Assembly (NCBI RefSeq): GCF_963422355.1
Contig: NC_085103.1
Coordinates: forward strand, 1,991,731-2,055,730
Direction: 5' to 3'
DNA from: Corticium candelabrum
Taxonomy: Eukaryota > Porifera > Homoscleromorpha > Homosclerophorida > Plakinidae
DNA length: 64,000 nt
The number at the start of each line of letters is the position of its first letter. The stretch's first letter is position 1. Positions 47,567-59,239 of the stretch are shown here, in pieces. Both the position numbers and the translations under genes were made by a program. Under the pieces are notes generated by a model that was not told the origin of the DNA, searched no databases, and saw only the letters and a list, made by a program, of their open reading frames with translations.

Positions 47567-49988
47567 ATGGAAGGCTTCCTCTATTCCATTGTTTTGGGTT
47601 TGAAAAAGTCACTAGTAGAGCTAACATGGAGTCAAGCGCTAGTCCCATTGAGCTTATTGTACTTTGCACTGCACTGGAGCTACGTAGAGAAATTTGCCGA
47701 CACCGAGACTCAAAAGTACACTTACAACTGTGTGCTATGGACAGTGGGCATTCTAGTTTTCACCGCAAAAGTACATAGCATTTACCAGAATGGTCAGTAG
47801 AACTGTTGTGTAGCTACATAGAGTTGTAATTGTCTAAGGTTGGACAACTTTCGGTTTCTACGTAGGGTTCTGCAACGCTTGCGGCCTCACGGTTGAGAAT
47901 GTAATTTTTTCAGCGGTTTTCGTAGTTTTTGTTACACACTGCTGTCAAACGTTTCTGATTCGTGACGTTGTCCCAAAAACGCCAAAAGAACAGACTGTCT
48001 CTGCTGATTTGGTGGATCACGCAACAGACGGTACCGGTCAACACTAATTTGTATAACAATTATTAATAAACATGCGATTGTTTACTAAATATAATAAAAT
48101 GCTTTCAAGAATGATAAATGAAATATATAAAATTATTGAAATTATTGAAATTCTAATATTTAAAATATTAAAAATTTTTATTCAAGTATTCAAATATGTA
48201 AATATTAAATTTTATTTAGCTGTTTAGTACATGTGCTAAGTCTGTAGGTCAAAGGTCTTCAGCTCAAACGAGCAGCCTCCCATTGGACGGATTGGACCAA
48301 GCAGAAGTTCGTCGGAGAGCTGTAGGTGCAGCTCCGAACCTTGAGGACAAAGTCGATGACCGGCTGTTGTTGCAGGTATTGTATAACCCGTCTGCTTCTG
48401 TACCTAAATGCATATTTAATATCTAACCCATTTCTAATCAATAATATCATCACAGCCCGCATACATTCATTAGCTGAGAGGTTCAGTAGTCTGTGCCTGT
48501 TTGATCAAGTTTTTGCTATATTTTGAAACACATCTCGAATCACATTTACAGCATACCTATAAACCGCATTTCAACTCTTAACAATTCATTAGACCTGAAC
48601 CAGGAGTACAAGTACTGGAATTTTTCAAAAATAGTAAAGCAATTGTTAGACTAAATCTGTAGTAACAGATGGTAAATTGTTGATAATTAATCACCAGTCT
48701 CTTTGAGAACGTGGGTTGCAATCTCTCTCCTGTCACCACGTATCACAATACTGCAATGGTGTACACATGTACACTACAAAAACTGTCTATTGTTAATATC
48801 AACCCTTACAGATAGGAATAAATGTTATTGGCACAAGCTGGGTTTTCCTGATTGACCAAGCTAATTTTTTGACAAAGGTATCTTGATGTATTGCATCCTT
48901 ATGTAGTCAGTGTAAAGGAACACCGGATCTTTGAGGGTTTCCTAATTGTTTATGCATTAAGTCCCCAGCAGTGAGAGGGATGCTGTGGCTCTCTGCACGC
49001 AGGCGTGCAATTACGCGTAGGTTATGGCGTCCTACGCTGGCCAGACTGTCAATAACGGACAGGATTACACAACTGCAGCTTCTGCAGGTTGATACAAGTG
49101 TGTTAGGCGCTCTAGACGTTCGTCTGTTTCTAGGGCAGGCGCCATGACATAGGCGTGTCTGCATTGTCTAATCTTTAAGGCATGGACATACGTTTTTCTG
49201 CATGCTCCACTGATCAAGTACAATAGCCTCGTTAAAACGATGTAGAAAGTACTAGACAGGTAGTTTGCAGCTTCCTCACTGGACTCCTTGTCTGTTTAGA
49301 CAGGAACGTGAGACGTTGCGTCATGCTTCCGCTCCTCGTTTTTCATTGTTCAACTTCCAGTCACCGCCTACTAGAGCCCTTATAAATCACAACTTGTCAT
49401 GGTAAAGTCTCCATTTCTGTGTGGCACTGCATGCATGAGTATTCCCATGCACAGTCGCCCATATACGTAAGCTCTTTTCGGACACATGGAACATGAGACA
49501 CATGCACACATGAAATTAATTGTCTTGCTACAGAACTTTGTCATGCACTATAGGCGAGTACTACCAACCAGGTTTAATGTAGCTACAGAAATATTAGTCA
49601 CGTGAATCAATGTGATCCAACAGGAACGTACTACAAAAGCTTACTAGAATACCAAGTTTGAACTTTAGACAAAAGACACACATTTCACTGTTTTGTTGGT
49701 ACAGTATTTTACGTTGTCTGAAATCTGTTGCTTTCTTTACAGTTTTCAAAAAAACTTCTAGACCTATGGGAAGATATTGGCGTTGCCTTAAAAATACCAA
49801 AGGGGGACTTGAAAAACATCGAGCATAAGCACAGGGATGATTTGTCAAAGCGCCTCTTCGAGGTCCTAAAACTATGGTGTGATCGTGAATTTAATCCCAC
49901 TGTTGGAGCTCTGGTGGAAGCCTGTAAATGTGAAGGAGTGAATGCCGAAGTAAGATGTCGGAAAGCTCTCGGTCTTATTTCCAAGTAA
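47567..49988 (+). CDS. Three-pass membrane protein with C-terminal death domain, copy A
   Basis: Exons: 47567-47792, 47866-48030, 48248-48375, 49743-49988, which join in phase (1, 1, 0) to 254 residues. Residues ~23-41, ~54-72 and ~87-105 are hydrophobic membrane segments. Residues ~174-254 form a death domain (LLDLWEDIGVALKIPKGDL, RLFEVLKLWCDREFNPTVGALVEAC). Death domains bind one another in apoptotic or innate signalling, so a membrane-anchored adaptor is plausible. An optional exon at 49021-49087, equivalent to an in-frame exon of copy B, has lost 2 bp here and would break the frame if used. Reading through the donor at 48031 gives a short form stopping at 48047, with AATAAA at 48065. The ATG lies in the MULE target duplication, so the ancestral upstream region is now 9.1 kb away. 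I do not recognise the family. Confidence 0.7.
48065..48070 (+). promoter_or_regulatory. Candidate polyadenylation signal for a short membrane-only isoform
   Basis: AATAAA lies 18 bp after the TAA at 48045-48047, the stop reached if the intron starting at 48031 is retained. In copy B the equivalent hexamer reads AATGAA, so the short form may be favoured only in copy A. Inference from sequence alone. Confidence 0.4.
48376..49742. other. Intron of copy A with a 2-bp-deleted optional exon
   Basis: The stretch is mostly non-coding and closely matches unit B. The only exon-like feature is 49021-49087, following CGCGTAG and ending TTCTGCAG before GTTGAT. It would be 69 bp without its deletion. Confidence 0.6.
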
Positions 49989-51866
49989 AAACTGGATTTA
50001 TCAGCTCGCATATGTGTAATGACTTGTGTACAACTTGAACGTCTTTTATATACCACAACATGTTAAATAGCATTAAAGAAATGCATTCCGAGCAGCATTT
50101 ATTAGCTAGTTTTAGTGTTGGCTTTTTTTGCTTTTTTGTGGTAGGTATAAGTTATTGGAAGGCAAAATCGTACGTCTACTCTGCTTTCAACCGTGTTGTC
50201 GTTGTCCTAGCCACATGCAGGCGTAGGAACCTGGTTTTGTTCAATGGGGCACAAATTTGCGTAGGAGGGCGTGACATCAAACAGAAATTAGACTGAATAT
50301 ATACAATCTAATAACTAACAACAACACTACAGTAAGGCACGTCATCTCTAAGTATGTCTCTATGTTTGTCCTTAAGTTTTGTATATCTGCAGGTCAGTTA
50401 GAAGCATTCTAGAGTTTTCATTAGTCAGATTTCTCTCAATCACAGCACAAAGAGTTGAGACGGCACGTGCCCCATGCAGTGCTCCCACAGTTGCTACGCC
50501 TAGGGTAGCTACTGCGTGTAGTAGGCATACCTACACCACGTGCGCTACCTGTCATGTGTGTGTATAAGGCATACACTAAAAGTCACAAGTGAAGGAGTGT
50601 GGTCTATTTCCAGGGGCGGCGAAATATCCTTTGGATTGGGGGGAGCTAAAATATGGTAACAGACTGCCACCATTTTGATTTGTTAACTAAATATGGTTGG
50701 TTTATTATTGATTAATCTGTGACAGAAGTTGCCAGAGCAGCATGCACAAATGATCACGACAATGTGTATCAAGTGACAAGCGAGTCAACTGCAACAGCAT
50801 TCAATATTGTTTAGTTCTATGCAAGCAACCAAACTTCTAGAGTATTTTCTTTGATCATCATCTGCTGAAACTAAGTCTCTAGCAATGTCTGTCTCAAATC
50901 TGATGTAAATATATAGCGTCCAGTATTGGAGGGACGATGCCCCTATACCCATATTGTCCCTCCTGCCCCAGTTCCGTCGCCACTGATTCTCTAGCATTAT
51001 ATCCTCCAATTTCTGATTCCTCTCAGAAGTTCAATTAATGGAATGTAGTACAGTATAGTACAATTCTAGACAGGTACTGGCCAAAGTCTCAGTGCTCTGG
51101 TATTAGTGCAGGTTCATAGTTTTAAGCAACCAGACCTCTCAGCTGGCTACTGTTTGGCGGGAAAGCTGGTCTGGCTACGGGAGACTAGCATGCTTAAATA
51201 CAGGGCCACCGGAGCCGCTATGGCACTTCCATGTTTTTGTAAAGGAAGGCAAAAGTTTCCAAAAATAATCTGGAGCTGAAGAGTTGGTATGCTCCAACGG
51301 TTGTGAATGTAGGCGAGTATGTTCAATGCCTAACTGAGATCCTTGCATCATGTCTGTCGTCGAGTATCTACTTAGTTTTCTGTGTTTGGTTAATTATATT
51401 GGTAACTACGCTTACTTTGATCACACCTACTAACGTTCGTTACTATAGGCCGCAGCACTTTACATTTGCTGCCGACGGGCCTGATATTTCAGTCGTAAAG
51501 TCCACATCCGGGTGCATGTCTGTACTATTGCTTGGATGTGTTCAAAACATACTACCTCTAAGGTATGAATTGGAACAATAAATATATGTTTTAGCCTACT
51601 ACTGTGCAATCAACGATTCCTTTTTCCCTCTTGACCAGACTCCCTATTGCAATTTGATTCTAATTTGTTAATTAACGTAACTACAAGAAGTCACAGTTTG
51701 TCACAGTTGCTTAGTAAATTTGTTCTGTAGTCATTAATTGCTTCTAATTAGAACCTAATATATCGTACATTATAGCCTAATATATATGCACCACTACACA
51801 TGAAGGGATGGTGCATCCGACCTTCAGAGCTTCGTCAATGCTTGAGCTACAGTACCATACACGCAA
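49989..51866. other. Unit A spacer between the two convergent genes
   Basis: Non-coding sequence matching unit B (56619-58500). It contains one open frame at 51303-51581 (+) with a hydrophobic segment (SSSIYLVFCVWLIILVTTL) and an AATAAA at 51579. The same segment is open in unit B (57881-58210), but the C termini differ by a frameshift, so a real gene is doubtful. Confidence 0.4.
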
Positions 51867-52388
51867 TCACGTGTTTCTATGCTTCTTTCTTGCCTCTTCA
51901 CTCAACTTTTGTCTTGGATGCTTCTTACGTTTACTCGCTCGTTCGAACGCAAGTTTGATTGGTAAGTTCTCCACACTTGGTGCAGCACAACACAGGATCC
52001 CTTGATTCCTCCACAGACCTTTTGGATAATCTCCTATACTCCTTAGTAACCCATTTCACTACACACCCACACATTTCCTCTTCAATGTCAATCCTTTTAC
52101 GACTTTTCACAGACATTCCATGATTGGCGCCGGCCACCCAGTAAATAGCTGGCTGCGTTGCCATCTTGGCAGATACCTCTGTGAGTACCTTCTTATCACA
52201 TATCTCATCAGAGTCTCCACTTAGAAATAGTGATGGTAGAACCAAAGGTAACAAATGTTCTTTTCGAAGTGCTAAGGGTTTTGGAAGACAGTAGAGTGCG
52301 TAGGACAAGAAAATATAAGCAGAAATAAAATCTGACATAGCTGGTTCACACGTCAAAGCAGCAGCAACTGGAGCACCCATTGATCAAC
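51867..52388 (-). pseudogene. TEX30-like alpha/beta hydrolase terminal exon, copy A (broken)
   Basis: Homologous to 58501-59021. After the acceptor CTCTGCAG (minus strand) the codon equivalent to Arg in the nucleophile elbow GRSMG is TGA (CGA in copy B). The exon therefore stops at the catalytic serine site. Downstream it keeps LFLSGDSDEICDKKVL and ANHGMSV, but near 51990 an indel shifts the frame and replaces the basic C-terminal tail. Both breaks are seen directly. Confidence 0.82.
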
Positions 52389-52455
52389 CTGCAGAGTAAT
52401 GTGTCAATGACAGTGGAGTCTTAATTAATTTGATTGCCATAAGGTGATTTCTTAC

Positions 52456-52573
<118 letters not shown>

Positions 52574-52575
52574 TA

Positions 52576-52826
52576 CTTGTGTTTGAGTATTTGTTTATCC
52601 TTGTTCTTTTAATATTCGAAGAGAAACGTTCAGCGCGCCGTCTGGCGTGTGCAACAAAGGATGATCCGATTCTTACATCTAACCTTCTACCAATCAGCGG
52701 CAAAAGGAAGTGAGCAGACCGGATGTGAAAATAGGAACGTCCCCCTGTAGCACACGCCAGGCGGCGCGCTGAACGTTTCTCTTCGGATATTAAAAGAACA
52801 AGGATAAACAAATACTCAAACACAAG
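52576..52826. mobile_element. Long foldback element (MITE-like)
   Basis: The left arm from CTTGTGTTTGAGTATTTG to about 52651 is an almost perfect reverse complement of the right arm (about 52750-52826), with roughly 2-3 mismatches over ~75 bp. Arms include TTCTTTTAATATTCGAAGAG and GTTCAGCGCGCC. A ~100 bp loop separates them. There is no counterpart in unit B, so it inserted in unit A or between the units after duplication. Confidence 0.85.
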
Positions 52827-53228
52827 CGCGTTCTCTAGGTAAGCCGTGGTATTGAGGAATTCTGCTAGAAAGTCTGGAGCGGGCGCATGGGCGTTGCACT
52901 CACAGTAACATCCGACCCATGTCGGGGAGTAGAGAATACATTGTACCTTATACTACAAACAGAAAAAGTACAGTGCCAAAAGAATGATTCTATTCGTATA
53001 GAAGCGCCATCAACACACGCCGGCATCAAACACAAGACACGGATTTGCATTACTAATTAGTGTTTGCACTTCCTGCTGCAAATCAAGCTGCCGCCCGTGG
53101 TTCATAGACACCACTGGTGAGGTACGTTCTCGCTAGAAATGACGGCTTTATCATCATACGTAATGGCAACTTTAGCTATTAGAGATAATAAATAATAAAT
53201 AATAATAATAACACATAAATAAATGTCT

Positions 53229-53230
<2 letters not shown>

Positions 53231-53267
<37 letters not shown>

Positions 53268-53268
53268 C

Positions 53269-53312
<44 letters not shown>

Positions 53313-53336
53313 ATGTGTGTGGTTGTGCGCGCGCGC
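53231..53336. repeat. (GT)n microsatellite at the start of unit B
   Basis: GT repeats with GC interruptions just upstream of the membrane/death-domain gene, matching the arrays at 38109-38360. Confidence 0.97.
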
Positions 53337-53424
53337 GTTCTAGTATACCTTACAAGAGTAAACAATGCCCATCTTCACAAACATACGGGGCTTTGTGTCT
53401 ATCGTGTCTGGTCTACATAGTTTT

Positions 53425-56400
53425 ATGGAAAAATTCCTCTATTCCATTGTTGGTTTGAAGAAGCCACTAGAAGAGCTAGACGTGAAGCAAGCACTAGTCG
53501 CTTTGAGCATAGTGTACTTGACACTGCACTGGAGCTACGTACAGAAATTTACCGACACCGAGACTAAAGAGTACGTTTACAACTGTGTGCTATGGATACT
53601 GAGCATTCTAGCTTTCGCCACAAAAGTATATCACATTTTCCAGAATGGTCAGTAAAGCTGTTGTGTACCTACATAGAGTTGTAATTGTCTAAGGTTGGAC
53701 AACTTTCGGTTTCTACGTAGGGTTCAGCATCGCTTGCGACCTCACTGTTGAGAATGCCATTTTTTCAGCGTTTTTCATAGTTTTGGTTGCAACGTGCTGG
53801 CAAACGTTTTTGATTCGTGATGTTGTCCCAAAAACGCCACAAGAACAGTCTGTCTCTCCTGATTTGGTGGATTATCACACAACAGACGGTACCAGTCAAC
53901 ACTAATTTGTATAACAATTATTAATGAACATGCGATTGTTTACTAAATATATTAACATACTTTCAAGAATTATAAATGAAACATATACATTTCTTTAAAT
54001 TATTGAAACTCTAATATTTGAAATATTAAAATTATTATTCAAGTATTCAAATATGTAATATTAATTTTAGTTAACTGTTCAGTACATGTGCTAAGTCTGT
54101 AGGTCAAACGTCTTCAGCTCAAACAAGCAGCCTCCCATTGGACGGATTTGACCCACAAGCAGAAGTTCGTCGGAGAGCTGTAGGTGCAGCACTAAACCTC
54201 GACGACGAAGTCAATATCTTGCTGTTGTTGCAGGTATTGTAAAACCCGTCTGCTTCTGTACTTAAATGCATATCTAATATCTAACGGATTTCTAATCAAT
54301 AATATCATCACATCCTCCATACATTGATTAGCTGAGACATACAGTATTCTGTGCCTGTTTGACGAGGTATTGAAACAATTGCCAAACAGACTTTAGGAAT
54401 ACTCCTTTGTGCATTTTGTAAACTCTAGTCTGTGACATTTTTTGCTATAATTTGAAACACATCTCGAATCACATTTACAGCATACCTATCAACCACATTT
54501 CAGCTCTCAACAATTCATTAGACCTGAACCAGGAGTACAAGTACTGGAATTTTTCAAAAATAGTAAAGCAATTGTTAGACTAAATCTGTAGTAACAGATT
54601 GTAAATTGTTGATAATTAATCACCAGTCTCTTTGAGAACGTGGGTTGCAATCCCTCTCCTGTTACCATGTATCATAATACTGCAATGGTGTACACATGTG
54701 CACTACAAAAACTGTCTATTGTTAATATCAACCCTTACAGATAGGAATAAATGTTATTGGCACAAGCAAGGTTTTCCTGATTGACCAAGCTAATTTTTTG
54801 ACAAAGGTATCTTGATGTATTGCATCCTTATGTAGTCAGTGTAAAGGAACACGGGATCTTTGAGGGTTTCCTGATTGTTTATGCATTAAGTCCCCAGCAG
54901 TGAGAGGGACACTGTGGCTCTCTGCACGCAGGCGTGCAATTACGCGTAGGTATGGCGTCCTACGCTGGCCAGACTGTCAATCTAACGGACAGGATTACAC
55001 AACTGCAACTTCTGCAGGTTGATACTTGTCACCATAAAGTAAACAAGTGTGTTAGGCGCTCTAGACGTTCCTCTGTTTCTAGGGCAGGCGCCATGACATA
55101 TGCGTGTCTGCATTGTCTAATCTTTAATAAAGTCTAGTCTGTCAGTTTTTGCTACATTTGAAACGTATCTCGAATCACATTTACAGCATACCTATAAACC
55201 ACATTCCAATTCTTGACAATTCATTAGACCTGAACCAGGAGTATATGTACTCAAAATAGTAAAGCAATTGTTAGACTAAATCTGTAGCGCAGATTGTAAA
55301 TTGTTGATAATTAATCACCAGTCTCTTTGAAAATGTGGGTTGCAATCCCGCTCCTGTCACCACGTATCATATCCTGAAAGGGTGTACACACGTAAACCAC
55401 AAAAACTGTTTATTGTTAATATCAACCCTTACAGATAGGAATAAATGTTATTGGCTCAAGCAGGGTTTTCCTGATTGACCCAGCAAATTTTATGACAAAG
55501 GTGTCTTGATGTATTGCATCCTTATTTAGTCAATGTAAAGCAAAACCGGATCTTTGGGGCGTTCTCTGATTGTTTATGCAACTATGTGGCTAATGAGGGG
55601 CTAATGTGGCTCTCTGTACGCAGGCGTGGAATTACGCGTAGGTTATGGCGTCCTACGCTGGCCAGACTGTCAATCTAACGGACGAGATCGAAGATCTGCA
55701 ACTTCTGCAGGTTGATACTTGGCACCATAAAGTAAACAAGTGTGTTAGGCGTGCTAGACGTTCGTCTGTTTCTAGGGCAGGCGCCACCACGTCTATATAG
55801 GGTGTCTGCATTGTCTAATCTCTAAGGCATGCACACTGATCAAGTACAATAGTCTCGTTAAATCGATGTAGGAAGTACTAGACAGGTAGTTTGCAGCTCC
55901 GTCTCTGGATTCCCTGTCTGTCTAAACAGGAACATGAGACGTTGCGTCATGCTTCCGCTCCTTGTTTTCGTTGTTCAACTTCCACTCACCGCCTACTAGG
56001 GCCTATATAAATCACAACTTGTCATGGTAAAGTCTCCATGTCTGTGCGGCACTGCATGAGTGTTGCCATGCACAGTCGCACATATACGTAAGCTCTCTTC
56101 GGACACATGGAACACAAGCCACACGCACACATAAAATTAATTGTCTTGCTACAGAACTTTGTCATGCACTATAGCCGAGTAATACCAACCGGGCTTAATG
56201 TAGCTACAGGAATGTTAGTCACGTGAGTCCACCTAATCAATGTGATCCAACAGGAACGAACTACAAAAGCTTACTAGAATACCAAGTTTGAACTTTAGAT
56301 GAAAGACACACATTTCACCGTTTTGTTGGTACAGTATTTTACGTTGTCTGAAATCTGTTGCTTTCTTTACAGTTTTCAAAAGAACTTCTAGACCTATGGG

Positions 56401-56618
56401 AAGAGATTGGCGTTGCCTTAAAGATACCAAAGGGGGACTTGAAAAACATCGAGCATAAGCACAGGGATGATTTGTCAAAGCGCCTCTTCGATGTCCTAAA
56501 ACTATGGTGTGATAGTGAATTTAATCCCACTGTTGGAGCTCTGGTGGAAGCCTGTAAATGTAAAGGAGTGAATGCCGAAGTAAGATGTCGGAAAGCTCTC
56601 GGTCTTATTCCCAAGTAA
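53425..56618 (+). CDS. Three-pass membrane protein with C-terminal death domain, copy B
   Basis: Exons: 53425-53647, 53721-53888, 54103-54233, 55642-55710, 56373-56618. They join in phase (1, 1, 0, 0) to 278 residues. Start: MEKFLYSIVGLKK, after the CATAGTTTTATGG context also seen before the MULE. Three hydrophobic segments (ALVALSIVYLTLHWSYV; CVLWILSILAFATKVYHI; IFSAFFIVLVATCWQTFLI) precede a linker. Residues ~198-278 form a death domain (LLDLWEEIGVALKIPKGDL, VLKLWCDSEFNPTVG). The 69 bp exon (MASYAGQTVNL...LQLLQ) has an upstream duplicate at 54950-55017 that lacks 1 bp. Retaining the intron at 53889 gives a short form stopping at 53905. Homology with copy A across all exons supports the model. 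Function and family are not recognised. Confidence 0.75.
54430..55830 (+). repeat. Internal tandem duplication in unit B
   Basis: About 700 bp from GTCTGTGACATTTTTTGC (54430) recurs from 55137. Shared landmarks are GACCTGAACCAGGAGTA, CAGATAGGAATAAATG and the optional exon CCTACGCTGGCCAGACTGTC. The first exon copy (54950-55017) has lost one base; the second (55642-55710) is intact. Confidence 0.85.
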
Positions 56619-58500
56619 AAACTGGATTTATCAGCTCACATCAGTGTGATGACTTGTGCACAACTTGCATGTCTTTTATATGTTGCAACATGTCAAATTT
56701 CATTGCACAAATACATTCCGAGCAGCATTCATTAGCTAGTTTTAGTGTTTTGCTTTTTGCTTTTTCATGGTAGCTATAGGTTATTGGAAGGTGAAATGGT
56801 ACACCTAGTCTGCTTTCAACCGTCTTGTTGGTGTCCTAGCCACAGGTGTAGAAACCTGGTATTATCCAAAGGAGCATAAATTTGCATAATAGGGCGTGGC
56901 ATTAAACAGAAATTAGACTGAATATATACAATCTAATAACTAATAACAACAATATAGTAAGTCACGTCATCTCTAAGTCTAAGTATGTCTCTATGTTTGT
57001 CCTTGATTTTGTATATCTGCAGGTCAGTTAAAAACTTTCTAGAGTTTCATTAGTCTGATTTCTCTCAAACACAGCACAAAAAGTCGAGATGGCACGTGCC
57101 CCATGCAGTGCCTCTGCAGTTGCTACGCCTAGGGTAGCTACTAGTAGGCATACCTAGACTCATGCCCAGTCCTCATTCACGCTAGGTTGCTACACCACGT
57201 GAGCTACCTGTCATGTGTGTGTCTAAGGCATATGTGAAGGACTGTGGTCTATTTTCAGGGGCAGTGAAAGATCCTTTAGATTAGGGGAGAGCTAAAAAGT
57301 TTGTAACAGACTGCCACCATTTTGATTGTAACTAAATATGGTTGGTATTTCATTGATTAATCTGTGACAGAAGTAGCCAGAGCAGCATGCACAAATGATC
57401 ACGACAATGTGTATCAAGTGACAAGCGAATCTACTGCAACAGCATTCAATATTATTTAGTTCTATGCAAGCAACAATACTTCTAGAGCATTCTTTGATCA
57501 TCATTTGTGAAAAAAGTCTCTGGCAATGTCTGTCTCAAATCTGATGTAAATACATAGTTGCCAGTATTGGAGGGATGATGCCCCTATCCCCATGTTGCCC
57601 CTCCTGCTCCGGTTCCTTCGCCACTGATTTTTTTATCATTATATTCTCCAATTTCTGATTTCTCTCAGGAGTTCAATTAATGGACTGTAGTGCAGTATAG
57701 TACAAAATACTAGACAGGTACCTGTGTACTGGCCAAAGTCTCACTGCTCTGGCATTAGTGTATGTTCATAGTTTCAAGCACCGAGACCTCTCAGCTCCCT
57801 ACTGTTTGGCAGGGAACTGGTCTGGCTATGGGAGACAAAATGTGTAAATACAGGGCCACTGGAGCCGCTATGGCACTTCCATGTTTTGTAAAAGGAAAGC
57901 AAAAGTTTTCCAAAAAATTCTGGAGTTGAAGAGTTGGTATGCTCCGGCGGTTGTGAATGCAGGCGAGTATGTCCAATGCCTAACTGAGATCTATGCATCA
58001 TGTCTGTCGTCAAGTATCTACTTAGTTTTCTGTGTTTGGTTAATTTTATTGGTAACTACAATTACTTTGATCACACCTACTAACGTGCGTTACTATAGGC
58101 CGCAGCACTTTACATTTGGAACTGATAGTTCAGTCATGAAGTCAACATCCGGGGTGCATGTCTGTAGTATTGCTTGGATGTGTTCAAAACATACTAACTC
58201 TGAGGTATGAACTGGAACAATAAATATATGTTTTAGCCTACTACTGTACAAGCAATGATTCCTTTTTCCCTCTTGACCAGACTCCCTATTGCAATTTAAT
58301 TCTAATTTGTTAATTAACATGACTACAAGAAGTCACAGTTTGTTGCAGTAGCTTAGTAATTTTTTCTGTACTTATTAATTAGAACCTAATATCATACATT
58401 ATAGCCTAATATATATGCACGATTACATGAAGTGTTGGTGCACTCGACCTTCAGAGCTTCGTCGATGCTTGAGCTACAGTACCATACAAGCAAGATCCAA
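56619..58500. other. Unit B spacer, with one doubtful small ORF
   Basis: This is the counterpart of 49989-51866. The frame at 57881-58210 (+) encodes a hydrophobic stretch (SSSIYLVFCVWLILLVTTI) followed by RYYRPQHFTFG, with an AATAAA at 58219. Its C terminus is shifted relative to unit A by one inserted G near 58153. It could be a small membrane protein, a 3' exon or chance. Confidence 0.4.
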
Positions 58501-59021
58501 TCACGTGTTTCTATGCTTCTTGCTTGCCTCTTCACTCGACTTTTGCCTTGGATGCTTCTTACATTTCCTCGCTCGTTTGAATGCAAGTTTGATTGGTGAG
58601 TTCTCCACACTTGGTGCAGCACCAACAGGATCCCTTGATTCCTCAACAGACCTCTTGGATAATCTCCTAAACTCCTTAGTAACCCATTTCACTACACACC
58701 CACACATTTCCTCTTCAATGTCAATCCTTTTACGACCTTTCACAGACATTCCATGATTGGCACTGGCCACCCAGTAAATAGCTGGCTGCGTTGCCATCTT
58801 AGCAGCTACCTCTGTGAGTACGTTCTTATCACACATCTCATCAGAGTCTCCACTTAGAAATAGTGATGGTACAGCCAAAGGTAACAAATGTTCTTTTCGA
58901 AGTGCTAAGGGTTTGGAAGGACAGTAGAGTGGATAGGACAAGAAAATACACCCAGAAATAAAATCTGACATATCTGGTTCACACGCCAAAGCAGCAGCAA
59001 CTTGAGCACCCATTGATCGAC
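58501..59021 (-). CDS. TEX30-like alpha/beta hydrolase, terminal exon, copy B (5' exons not found)
   Basis: After the acceptor CTCTGCAG on the minus strand the exon opens in the nucleophile elbow GRSMGAQVAAA. It continues with IFLSYPLYCPSKPLALRKEHL, LFLSGDSDEMCDKNVL (candidate catalytic Asp) and ANHGMSVKGRKR (candidate His), ending in a lysine-rich tail. The order and the SGxxDEMC and NHxMxVKGR motifs match TEX30/KANSL3-type hydrolases as I remember them; their substrate is not established. The exon is phase 2-like (G|GT CGA). Upstream exons with the usual HGAxGDM motif were not found within 59,022-64,000, so the duplicated unit may have captured only this exon. It faces the death-domain gene. 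Confidence 0.7.
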
Positions 59022-59087
59022 CTGCAGAGTAATGTATCAATGAGAGTGAAGCCTTAATTGATTTGATTGCCATGAGGCGATTTCTTA

Positions 59088-59088
59088 C

Positions 59089-59154
<66 letters not shown>

Positions 59155-59163
59155 TGCACGCAC

Positions 59164-59229
<66 letters not shown>
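59088..59229. repeat. (AC)n microsatellite ending unit B
   Basis: Two AC runs (59088-59150 and 59168-59229) separated by a CGCATGCACGCAC interruption. Same position as 52457-52570. Confidence 0.98.
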
Positions 59230-59232
<3 letters not shown>

Positions 59233-59239
59233 TAATGCA

